5,198 nucleotides of DNA from an uncultured Prevotella sp. Lineage in GTDB: Bacteria; Bacteroidota; Bacteroidia; Bacteroidales; Bacteroidaceae. Below the pieces are notes generated by a model. It had not been told where the DNA came from, did no database searches, and was given only the letters and a program-made list of their open reading frames with translations. Positions 1 through 5,198 of this stretch are shown here, piece after piece; within the stretch, counting starts at the first letter, position 1; each line of letters opens with the position of its first letter. Location of the stretch: positions 1 through 5,198 of the forward strand of contig CAAGLS010000244.1 of NCBI GenBank assembly GCA_900770845.1, read 5' to 3'. Position numbers and translations under genes: made by a program.

Positions 1-1
1 C

Positions 2-364
2 GACGACCGCACCTTGTGGGACCGGCTGAGATACATGCGCGTACCCGACGACCCCGAGAGCCGTAAAAGCTACTTCCGCGGCGTGCGCAACTTCTTCCTC
101 GGCATTGGCCTGGCGCTGTTCTCCATCTTCATTGGCGCGGAGGCACTTGCGGGAATAGGATTCCTCGTCACATGCTGGGGAGTTGGACAGATTGTCATAG
201 GCCTCTCCTTTGGGAAAAACTATCGCCAACCCAACTCCTCTGCCCAACAGAATGGCCAGTATGCCCCCAACCAGCAAGGCCGACAGACGGAACAGAGGCA
301 GCAGACCGCCCAAGGACAGTCTGACGACCAGCGGGCGGACCCCAACCCTCCAACCCAAGGATAA
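2..364 (+). CDS. Small two-helix membrane protein with Gln-rich tail, 5' end uncertain
   Basis: I do not recognise a named family. The frame is open to the left edge, so the gene may begin outside the window. Inside the window the possible starts are TTG at 14 and ATG at 35, and the ATG would give 109 residues. Counting from the ATG, a basic/polar N-terminus (MRVPDDPESRKSYFRGVR) leads into two hydrophobic segments, about residues 20-38 and 40-59, joined by a very short turn that suggests a helical hairpin in the inner membrane. The last 45 or so residues are hydrophilic and low in complexity, rich in Gln, Asn, Asp and Pro, and probably disordered. The in-frame residues before the ATG (DDRTLWDRLRY) look like continuous protein, which favours a start further upstream. 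It ends 111 bases before the sigma factor gene on the same strand. Co-transcription is possible, but no promoter or terminator is evident in that gap. Confidence 0.6.
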   Translation, partial: DDRTLWDRLRYMRVPDDPESRKSYFRGVRNFFLGIGLALFSIFIGAEALAGIGFLVTCWGVGQIVIGLSFGKNYRQPNSSAQQNGQYAPNQQGRQTEQRQQTAQGQSDDQRADPNPPTQG

Positions 365-475
365 GCGGCGACCGACCCAAAGAGTGCCCACGGGGCCAAG
401 GCGGCTTGATTGCCGCCACCGCCCCGACAGCACCATCAATCCAAGACAACACCACCCATCAACAATTCTCTCCAA

Positions 476-1009
476 ATGGACAGACTGAAAGAAAAGATGC
501 TCATCACTGAGGTGGCACTGTTCCACAACAACAAAGCTTTCGACAAGCTCGTTGTGGAACATCAGTCTGCCATCAGGAGATTCCTGCTTACGCTCACCAT
601 GGGCGACGGACAACAGGCCGATGATTTGGCCCAGGACACTTTCGTCAAGGCATGGTTGAGCATCAGAATGTTTCAGGCCAAGAGCTCGTTCAAGACCTGG
701 CTCTTCCGCATTGCCTACAACACGTTCTACGACTACCGGCGCAGCAGCCATCCGGAAGCCAGCCTCAGCCAGTCCATGGCCCTGCGGCAGACCTCCAACG
801 CCACCACGCTCTTCAGCATCGACTATGCCAAGGCCCTGCAGGCACTCAACGAGCAAGAGCAGATTTGCGTCACCCTGCAGCTCAATGAGGGACAGAGCAT
901 CGACGACATTGCCAAAATCACAGGCATGGTGGCCGGAACGGTAAAATCGAATCTCTCAAGAGGCAAACATAAATTAAAAGAATATCTAAGGCACAACGGC
1001 TATGAATGA
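476..1009 (+). CDS. ECF-type RNA polymerase sigma-70 factor
   Basis: This is a 177-residue extracytoplasmic-function sigma factor, which binds core RNA polymerase and directs it to a specific promoter set. Region 2 spans about residues 21-90. It contains the core-binding signature DDLAQDTFVKAW (49-60) and the -10 recognition/melting segment WLFRIAYNTFYDYRR (75-89). A linker of about 30 residues follows. Region 4 is about 120-172, with LNEQEQICVTLQLNEGQS and the helix-turn-helix IDDIAKITGMVAGTVKSNL, then the basic SRGKHKLKEYL, which recognises the -35 element. Regions 1 and 3 are absent and the length is normal for an ECF factor. The ATG at 476 was chosen because the upstream in-frame extension to a TTG at 410 is only Pro/Gln/His-rich residues unlike the family. 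An ATG at 497 is a possible alternative. No Shine-Dalgarno sequence is present, as usual in Bacteroidota. The gene overlaps the next by 8 bases, which suggests translational coupling. The regulon cannot be read from the sequence. Confidence 0.94.
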   Translation: MDRLKEKMLITEVALFHNNKAFDKLVVEHQSAIRRFLLTLTMGDGQQADDLAQDTFVKAWLSIRMFQAKSSFKTWLFRIAYNTFYDYRRSSHPEASLSQSMALRQTSNATTLFSIDYAKALQALNEQEQICVTLQLNEGQSIDDIAKITGMVAGTVKSNLSRGKHKLKEYLRHNGYE

Positions 1010-1358
1010 CAAAGACGACAAAATCATACAGGACTTCCTCAACCAGCATCGGTTGGAGTTGGCCGACAATGGATTCAGTGAGCGGGTGATGGAGAGTCTG
1101 CCCCAACGGCAAACCACTCTCATTTCCTGTTTGTGGTCGGCTCTCATCATCATCATCATGGTGGTCTACTTCGTGGCCAGCCATTGCATCAACAACATCC
1201 GCCAACTCTTGGAAGGGCTGTACCATCTCTTCCTACCCGTCGCCGAGAAACTGCCGGCCATGGCCAGCGACACCTCTCTCAGCTCGTCCATCCTGCTGCT
1301 GATGCTCTTCCTCTTCGCTGAAAGTCTGCAGGACTGCTTGGCAGTCATGGATGAATGA
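1002..1358 (+). CDS. Small two-helix membrane protein coupled to the sigma factor (DUF5056-like)
   Basis: This is a 118-residue protein. A charged cytoplasmic-looking N-terminus (MNDKDDKIIQDFLNQHRLEL, then ADNGFSERVMESLP, to about residue 34) precedes a transmembrane helix at about 41-60 (SALIIIIMVVYFVA). An amphipathic middle portion follows, then a second hydrophobic segment at about 95-113. The 'DNGFSxRVMxxLP' pattern ahead of a helix recalls small Bacteroides/Prevotella proteins encoded right after ECF sigma genes, which I remember as DUF5056. That family name comes from memory. The ATG at 1002 lies inside the last codons of the sigma gene (shared ATGAATGA), so the two are almost certainly one transcript with coupled translation. 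By position and topology it could be a membrane-bound modulator or anti-sigma factor, but there is no zinc-binding HxxxCxxC motif and no FecR-like domain. The regulatory role is therefore inference. A CAT/ATC microsatellite encodes part of the first helix. Confidence 0.8.
   Translation: MNDKDDKIIQDFLNQHRLELADNGFSERVMESLPQRQTTLISCLWSALIIIIMVVYFVASHCINNIRQLLEGLYHLFLPVAEKLPAMASDTSLSSSILLLMLFLFAESLQDCLAVMDE
1145..1159 (+). repeat. (CAT)5 trinucleotide repeat inside the membrane-helix coding region
   Basis: Five perfect CAT units are read in the coding frame as four ATC codons and an ATG (Ile-Ile-Ile-Ile-Met) in the first transmembrane helix of the sigma-linked membrane protein. Gain or loss of a unit would keep the frame and only lengthen or shorten the helix by one residue. 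It may be chance codon choice. Confidence 0.6.
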
Positions 1359-1408
1359 GCCGCCAAAGGCTCTATTATACACTTTGACTTGAAGAACCCG
1401 CCATAATG

Positions 1409-1447
1409 AAAAACGCCGTTCAAGACGTGATGTCCTGAACGGCGTTT
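1409..1447. terminator. Bidirectional intrinsic terminator between convergent genes
   Basis: A perfect 12-bp stem, AAACGCCGTTCA (1411-1422) with TGAACGGCGTTT (1436-1447), encloses 13 bases. Three more pairs, GAC/GTC, can form inside it around a five-base loop after one A-C mismatch. On the + strand the stem is followed by TTTGTTGTTG. On the - strand it runs into TTTTTCATTAT. It lies 51 bases past the stop of the small membrane protein and 26 bases past the stop of the large secreted protein. It can therefore end both convergent transcripts, with the better T-run serving the minus-strand gene. Confidence 0.85.
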
Positions 1448-1473
1448 GTTGTTGCTGTATATCTTACAGAAGC

Positions 1474-4400
1474 TTACTTTCTCACCACCTTGCGAGAGAC
1501 GGTGGTTCCATCAGCGTAGCGATACTTCACGATGTTCACACCCTGCTGCAGGCCGTTCTGGCGGGCGCCATTCACAGAGTAGTACTCGATGCTCGAAGGC
1601 TGACTCATCTTGTTGGCGCCGTTGAGTTCGTTGACACCATTGAGGATGCCATCGTAGTGATAAACAAGGACATTGTCCAAGAGGTAGAACAGGCCGCCGT
1701 CGCGCTTCCAAGCCAGTTTGATGGTCTTGCCGGCATACGGAGTAAGGTCTACCGTCTGGTTGGTCCAGCTCTCGCCCACAGTCTCGTCGGTATAGAGCGG
1801 CTCGAAGCTTGCCAAGTCGTCGCTGGAACCGCAGGTAATCACACCCTTGGCATCCATGCCGTAAGAATAGAAGTCGAGGAAAGCCTGGCCCTCGGCGGGA
1901 ATCTCGATGGCACGTGTGACGAGGTAGCCGTCGCCCTCTTCGCTCACCACAGCCTCAGCATCCTGATAAGCCATTCCGGCAAAGTCTGTAGCGCTGGTCA
2001 AGGCGAATCCATTGCCATCGGCATCGTTGACGAGCTGCCAATCAGCACCGATTCCATTCTCGAATCCATCGCTCAAGAGAGCCTGAACCTTGTCAGCCTC
2101 AAGCGCATGGTCACCATAGTAGAGAGCATCGACCTCGCCTTCGCAAGCCACCTTGAGGTCGCCGGCCGAAGTATGGATGACGATGGTGTCCTTGTAAGCC
2201 TTTACGTCGGCAGGAGTGAAGACTATCTTCACCTTCATGTCCTCAAGATTCTGTGCGGTGGTGGACAGGGCGGTAGCCTTGAACACGCCGTCGGCAGGAC
2301 TGTCAACAGAGGTGATGGAGAGAGGATTGCTACCGAGATTGCGCACGGTCACTGTGGAAGTGCTGGTGCGGAGCAATGTGGGCTTGGAGAACTTCACTTT
2401 CTCGGTGTCCACCCAAGCGGAGTCAGCCTTGTCGATGGTGACGTTGAGGCTGAGGTTGCTGAGTTTGACCATGTCGTCGCCCTTCTGCTCCCAGCTGCTC
2501 TTCACATAGAGGAAGCGTACAACGTGGTGGCCATAGCCGAACTTGAGCAAGGAAGGATCCAACAGAGAAGAGCTGGCATCGCACTGACCACTGTATTCAG
2601 CGGCCAAAGAGTCGTCGATGAAGATGCGGGTACCATCGGCAAAGACGGAGTCTTGCTTATTCCAGTCATATCCCTTTGCGGAGCTGTTGTAAGCGTCGAA
2701 GGAGAGGACTCCCGTCTGTCCCTGCGGAACGTCGAACTCCACGTCGAGCCAAGACTGCTCATTGCCGTAAGCGCTCTGTCCGTGGGTGGAGTTGAAAGCG
2801 AAAGGAGTGTCCGTGGCCGTCTCCACCAAGAACGGATGCTGGTAGGAAGTGTTGAAGTGCAAGTCGCCGGCCTTCACGATGGGCTTGAAGTCGGTTTCGA
2901 GTGTGTCGAGGTGAGCCACTACGGCAGCGACGAAGTCGCCGGCAGTGGTATGGATGGTGAGGTTACCCTTATGGTCGCCAGCGCCCTTGCCCTTGAACGT
3001 GAGCTGCACGGGAAGCTGGTTGAGGAGGGTTGCGGCAGAGTCGGAGACTACACCGCTGAACTCGGGATTGTCGCAGGAGAATCCTGTCACCTTCAACGCA
3101 TTGCTGCCCAAGTTGGTCAGGCTTGCCTCAGCGGAGAGGTTGACGGGATAATAGCCGGAATAGACAGTTCCAAAGTCGATGTCCTTGGTGTTGAGCTGGG
3201 CATCGTCGGCCTTGATGTCCTTCAGGTCGAGTGCGAAGTTGGAGAACCACATGTAGTGGTCATCGGCCAAGGACCACATCGAGGCTGTAAGCATCAGGCT
3301 GTACTCGCCGGGGCCGAACACTTGGTTGCCGGAGAGGTCGTTCACGACAGAGTCGGGATGTACGTTCTTGTTGATGTAGTAGGTATAGCCACCATGTGTG
3401 TCGTCCCACACGTCGGTGCGGAACTGCACGCTGCCGTCGATGCCCTTGCACTCGCCAAGCCACGACAGGGTGCCCAACTTGCCTTCGGGAACCGTGAAGT
3501 TGACATTGACGGAGAAACTCATGTTGGTCTGATACTCAGGCACGAGGGCGTACTTGGAGTAAGTGGTGGAGTCCACGACAAAGGACTTGCCGTATTCAGG
3601 CTCAGAGAAGAGGATTGTGCCACGGTCGACCACCTTGTTGAAAGGCTGTCCCGGCTCTACCTTGGCCTTGACTTGCATGGAGATCTTATTGCCAGCGTCG
3701 TCGGTGACATAGATATAGCCCGTATAGTTGTCGTTGGCCTCAGTGGGTATGAAGCGGAAGTTGACATCGCACGTCTGTCCACCAGCCAAGGTGGAGTCCT
3801 TAGCGTTCAGCACAGTGAGCTGGGGATCGGAGGTGGTCACGGTGAAGTGGCCGTCGGCCTGTCCCTTGTTGATCAGCTTGAAGCTCTGGGTTGCCTTCTG
3901 GTTGGGCTTCATGGGCTGCGAGGTCAGGTCGAACGACTCGTGGTCGGTGCTGAAGCTGTAGCCGTCGGGCATCTTGGTCAACTTGAAATCGGTGTAGAAC
4001 TCACGCGTGTTGTAGTAGTAGGTGCCGTCGTATGAGCCCAACTGCGTGATGATGGGGTTCTGATTGGCAGTGATGGAGGTGCCGTCTGCAGACAAAGTGA
4101 ACGACAACTCGTCGTGGCGTTCGTAATTGTAAGCAGAATAGTAGGTGCACGACTCCAAGATGTAATACGAGATGCTGCCATATTGGTTGGCAGCACCGAT
4201 AAAGCAGAACTGCTTCGAGGTGGGGTCGCCATAGTTCATCTGCGGCGTGCTGATGGTGATGACTCGCTTGGAGGCATCGTAGGTTCCCTCAATTTTGTCG
4301 GAGACTGTGTCAACAGGCGTGAGGCCACACGCCTTCAGATAGTTGTTCCAATCCGAGATCGTAGCTTTGTCGCCGTTGATTTGCACATTCAAGGCAAAGC

Positions 4401-4518
4401 TCTTTGTGATGGGATTGTCATAGTAGTCCTTCGTGGTGCCTTCCACCCAATACTTCTGGGCTGAGACGCTGCACGAGAACAAGGCCAAAAAGGCCAAAAC
4501 AGAGGTCAGCTTTTTCAT
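1474..4518 (-). CDS. Large secreted modular adhesin-like protein with cleaved-adhesin domain and T9SS-like C-terminal tail
   Basis: This is a 1014-residue exported beta-rich protein. Residues 1-20 (MKKLTSVLAFLALFSCSVSA) form a signal peptide, with signal peptidase I cleavage likely before Gln21. LFSC is a poor lipobox because Phe sits at -2. Residues 22-185 are a Tyr-rich beta domain I cannot name. Three Ig-like modules of the ASPM/SPD-2/Hydin sort follow at about 190-290, 438-540 and 698-800; the last two share NLGSN and IHT(T/S)AGD. They alternate with two related beta-sandwich modules (about 291-437 and 541-697). Residues about 815-955 match the cleaved-adhesin jelly roll: DGFENGIGADWQLVNDADGN near its start, and SWTNQTVDLTPYAGKTIKLAW and FYLLDNVLVYH near its end. 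Residues about 976-1014 (EYYSVNGAR, QQGVNIVKYRYADGTTVSRK, VVRK) resemble type IX secretion sorting tails common in Prevotella. The likely place is the cell surface or outside, and the likely role is adhesion or glycan/protein binding. No catalytic motif is visible. The ATG at 4518 directly precedes the signal peptide. The ligand is unknown. Confidence 0.93.
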   Translation of the reverse strand: MKKLTSVLAFLALFSCSVSAQKYWVEGTTKDYYDNPITKSFALNVQINGDKATISDWNNYLKACGLTPVDTVSDKIEGTYDASKRVITISTPQMNYGDPTSKQFCFIGAANQYGSISYYILESCTYYSAYNYERHDELSFTLSADGTSITANQNPIITQLGSYDGTYYYNTREFYTDFKLTKMPDGYSFSTDHESFDLTSQPMKPNQKATQSFKLINKGQADGHFTVTTSDPQLTVLNAKDSTLAGGQTCDVNFRFIPTEANDNYTGYIYVTDDAGNKISMQVKAKVEPGQPFNKVVDRGTILFSEPEYGKSFVVDSTTYSKYALVPEYQTNMSFSVNVNFTVPEGKLGTLSWLGECKGIDGSVQFRTDVWDDTHGGYTYYINKNVHPDSVVNDLSGNQVFGPGEYSLMLTASMWSLADDHYMWFSNFALDLKDIKADDAQLNTKDIDFGTVYSGYYPVNLSAEASLTNLGSNALKVTGFSCDNPEFSGVVSDSAATLLNQLPVQLTFKGKGAGDHKGNLTIHTTAGDFVAAVVAHLDTLETDFKPIVKAGDLHFNTSYQHPFLVETATDTPFAFNSTHGQSAYGNEQSWLDVEFDVPQGQTGVLSFDAYNSSAKGYDWNKQDSVFADGTRIFIDDSLAAEYSGQCDASSSLLDPSLLKFGYGHHVVRFLYVKSSWEQKGDDMVKLSNLSLNVTIDKADSAWVDTEKVKFSKPTLLRTSTSTVTVRNLGSNPLSITSVDSPADGVFKATALSTTAQNLEDMKVKIVFTPADVKAYKDTIVIHTSAGDLKVACEGEVDALYYGDHALEADKVQALLSDGFENGIGADWQLVNDADGNGFALTSATDFAGMAYQDAEAVVSEEGDGYLVTRAIEIPAEGQAFLDFYSYGMDAKGVITCGSSDDLASFEPLYTDETVGESWTNQTVDLTPYAGKTIKLAWKRDGGLFYLLDNVLVYHYDGILNGVNELNGANKMSQPSSIEYYSVNGARQNGLQQGVNIVKYRYADGTTVSRKVVRK

Positions 4519-4637
4519 AAGCGTAATGATTTAGTTAAAAGAAAAGTTCTGTCAATGTTATACATTAAATACGGTCAAAATGTGCGTTAGCCACAACATT
4601 AAGCGTACTCGTGTGAGCAATTCTGTTTTTACGGCTA

Positions 4638-4655
4638 CAAATATAAACAAAATTA
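4638..4655 (-). promoter_or_regulatory. Candidate Bacteroidota promoter for the large secreted protein gene
   Basis: On the minus strand this stretch carries two overlapping-range matches to the Bacteroidota -7 element TAnnTTTG: TAATTTTG (4648-4655) and TATATTTG (4638-4645). They sit at the downstream edge of a 65-base tract that is almost all A/T (about 4640-4706), a typical setting for these promoters. I see no convincing TTTG -33 element at the usual spacing; the nearest TTTG is about 32 bases upstream. Initiation here would leave a leader of roughly 110 bases before the ATG at 4518. The bases just before that ATG are A/T-rich with no Shine-Dalgarno sequence. Confidence 0.4.
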
Positions 4656-4772
4656 TTATTATAAAAAAGAAAATTATTTTATTTTTTCAAATAATTTAAA
4701 AAAAATTAGGGACAAGCTACTTTGTGAGGGGGAGAAAGCCTCGGATTTGAACGGCTATAAGCAATCCATGAA

Positions 4773-4852
4773 GTAAGTTCGTGAGTTTATGAGTTCGTAA
4801 GTTTGTGAGTTTGTGAGTTCGTGAGTTTGTGAGTTTATGAGTTTGTGAGTTT
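4773..4852. repeat. Ten-unit 8-bp tandem repeat, consensus GTGAGTTT
   Basis: Ten contiguous 8-base units fit RTRAGTTY with no gap. They are GTAAGTTC, GTGAGTTT, ATGAGTTC, GTAAGTTT, GTGAGTTT, GTGAGTTC, GTGAGTTT, GTGAGTTT, ATGAGTTT and GTGAGTTT. Only unit positions 1, 3 and 8 vary, and every change is a transition. The array is intergenic, about 250 bases upstream of the start of the large secreted protein gene and beyond its candidate promoter. Frequent stop codons in the surrounding frames argue against its being coding. I recall similar arrays in intergenic regions of Prevotella and Bacteroides, but no function is known to me. Confidence 0.9.
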
Positions 4853-5054
4853 TGTAGGGGTTTGCCAGATTTGAACCCTATATTCAGCCTAACAAGTTAG
4901 ACAGCGTTTGTTTAGGAGTACAATTCGCCGAACTGTTACAACTGACAAGTGGAGAATGGCTTGCGCCCTATTTTGTGCTGACCATCGGTTGGGTCTGGAC
5001 CGACAATGTGCCGCCCCATAGACAAGGCCAAGGGGAGAATCGGAATGACTCGGA
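4853..5054. other. Unassigned intergenic block between two repeat regions
   Basis: No gene can be supported here. The stretch has a more balanced base composition than the A+T-rich leader to its left and is open in two frames. A plus-strand frame runs from 4858 to a stop at 5086-5088 and reads in part VQFAELLQLTSGEWLAPYF, but it has no ATG, only internal GTG codons. A minus-strand frame could use a GTG at 5059 and ends at 4889; it would give 56 Arg/Leu/Val-rich residues ending in RRIVLLNKRCLTC. Neither resembles a family I know. A small hairpin, TCGGT/ACCGA with a nine-base loop, lies at 4985-5003. The block could be a decayed gene fragment, a dispersed intergenic repeat or an untranslated RNA; the sequence alone does not decide. 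Confidence 0.35.
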
Positions 5055-5069
5055 TTCACACCTTGGCCT
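5025..5069. repeat. Inverted repeat AGGCCAAGG / CCTTGGCCT
   Basis: A nine-base arm AGGCCAAGG (5025-5033) is the exact reverse complement of CCTTGGCCT (5061-5069), with 27 bases between. The right arm lies in the first copy of the 33-bp direct repeat, and the same nine bases recur at 5126-5134 in the second copy, so the left arm could pair with either. No T-run follows, so it is not an obvious terminator. Confidence 0.5.
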
Positions 5070-5154
5070 ATACCTTATTTATATATAGCGACTTCCTTGA
5101 GAAGTGCAAAACGGGTGATTTCACACCTTGGCCTATACCTTATTTATATATATA
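5055..5154. repeat. Two copies of a 33-bp direct repeat, 65 bases apart
   Basis: The copies are at 5055-5087 and 5120-5152. They are identical over 33 bases, beginning TTCACACCTTGGCC, continuing TATACCTTATT and ending in a TA run. Copy 1 has (TA)4 and copy 2 has (TA)5, reaching 5154, and both then run into G and CGA. The 32 bases between them (5088-5119) are unique and unlike the sequence that follows copy 2. The pair is intergenic and near the right edge, so further copies may lie outside the window. Function is unknown; a dispersed Bacteroidota intergenic element or a local duplication are the simplest readings. Confidence 0.85.
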
Positions 5155-5198
5155 GGGCGAGGACGACAGCCGAAAACCTAAAAGTAGATTTCGTACTC

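Noticed and set aside
410..475. TTG start at 410 extending the sigma factor by 22 residues
   Set aside because: The added residues (Pro, Gln, His and Thr-rich) are unlike the start of ECF factors, and the ATG at 476 gives a normal N-terminus before region 2.
195..488. Overlapping frames on both strands across the 3' end of the first gene and the gap before the sigma gene
   Set aside because: They are Pro/Arg/Gly-rich shadows of a C-rich low-complexity region, with no recognisable protein features.
1357..1372. Small hairpin GAGCC/GGCTC followed by TATTATA at the stop of the small membrane protein gene
   Set aside because: The stem is five pairs and overlaps the stop codon, with no real T-run. 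The strong hairpin at 1409-1447 is the better terminator.
1499..1520. Lipoprotein reading of the large secreted protein (Cys16 in its signal peptide; listed here by gene, the codon lies near 4471-4473)
   Set aside because: LFSC has Phe at -2, and a clear SVSA|Q signal peptidase I site follows four residues later, so a lipoprotein anchor is less likely.
1657..4035. A 792-codon open frame on the plus strand opposite the large secreted protein gene
   Set aside because: It is an antisense shadow. Its translation is a monotonous Val/Glu/Leu/Gly mix with no domain or signal, while the minus strand has a signal peptide, recognisable modules and a sorting-like tail in one 1014-residue frame.
4736..4885. 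Possible tRNA or att remnant, from T-loop-like GTTCAAATC on the minus strand
   Set aside because: The five-base T-stem cannot form at either copy, and no acceptor, D or anticodon arms are found nearby.
5055..5152. CRISPR mini-array (33-bp repeats, 32-bp spacer)
   Set aside because: There are only two repeats, the repeat contains a TA microsatellite of differing length, no leader or cas gene is visible, and no third copy appears in the remaining 44 bases.

Overview
The window looks like a chromosomal piece of a Bacteroidota bacterium, most likely Prevotella or a close relative. The evidence is an ECF sigma factor followed by a small membrane protein of a Bacteroides/Prevotella type, no Shine-Dalgarno sequences before the starts, TAnnTTTG-like promoter elements in an A+T-rich leader, and a large secreted protein ending in a short tail of the type IX secretion (Por) sorting kind. 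Genus is inferred from these traits, not from any database search.

Layout. Positions 2-364 (+) hold the 3' part, or possibly all, of a small two-helix membrane protein with a hydrophilic Gln-rich tail. After a 111-base gap comes an ECF sigma-70 factor (476-1009, +). It overlaps by 8 bases a 118-residue two-helix membrane protein (1002-1358, +), which may be a membrane partner or regulator of the sigma factor. A strong hairpin at 1409-1447 separates this set from a convergent gene and probably ends transcription from both sides.

The gene at 1474-4518 (-) fills most of the window. It encodes a 1014-residue secreted beta-rich protein with a signal peptide, alternating Ig-like and beta-sandwich modules that look internally duplicated, a cleaved-adhesin (gingipain haemagglutinin-like) jelly-roll domain and a C-terminal sorting-like tail. 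It probably acts at the cell surface or outside the cell as an adhesin or binding protein. Its A+T-rich leader and candidate promoters lie at about 4519-4720.

From about 4721 to the right edge (some 480 bases) I find no convincing gene. This stretch holds ten 8-bp tandem units that differ only by transitions, a roughly 200-bp block of more balanced composition with no assignable function, and two copies of a 33-bp direct repeat 65 bases apart. I see no complete new defence or mobile system. The repeats in the right-hand intergenic region and the modular surface protein are the parts most worth a second look.
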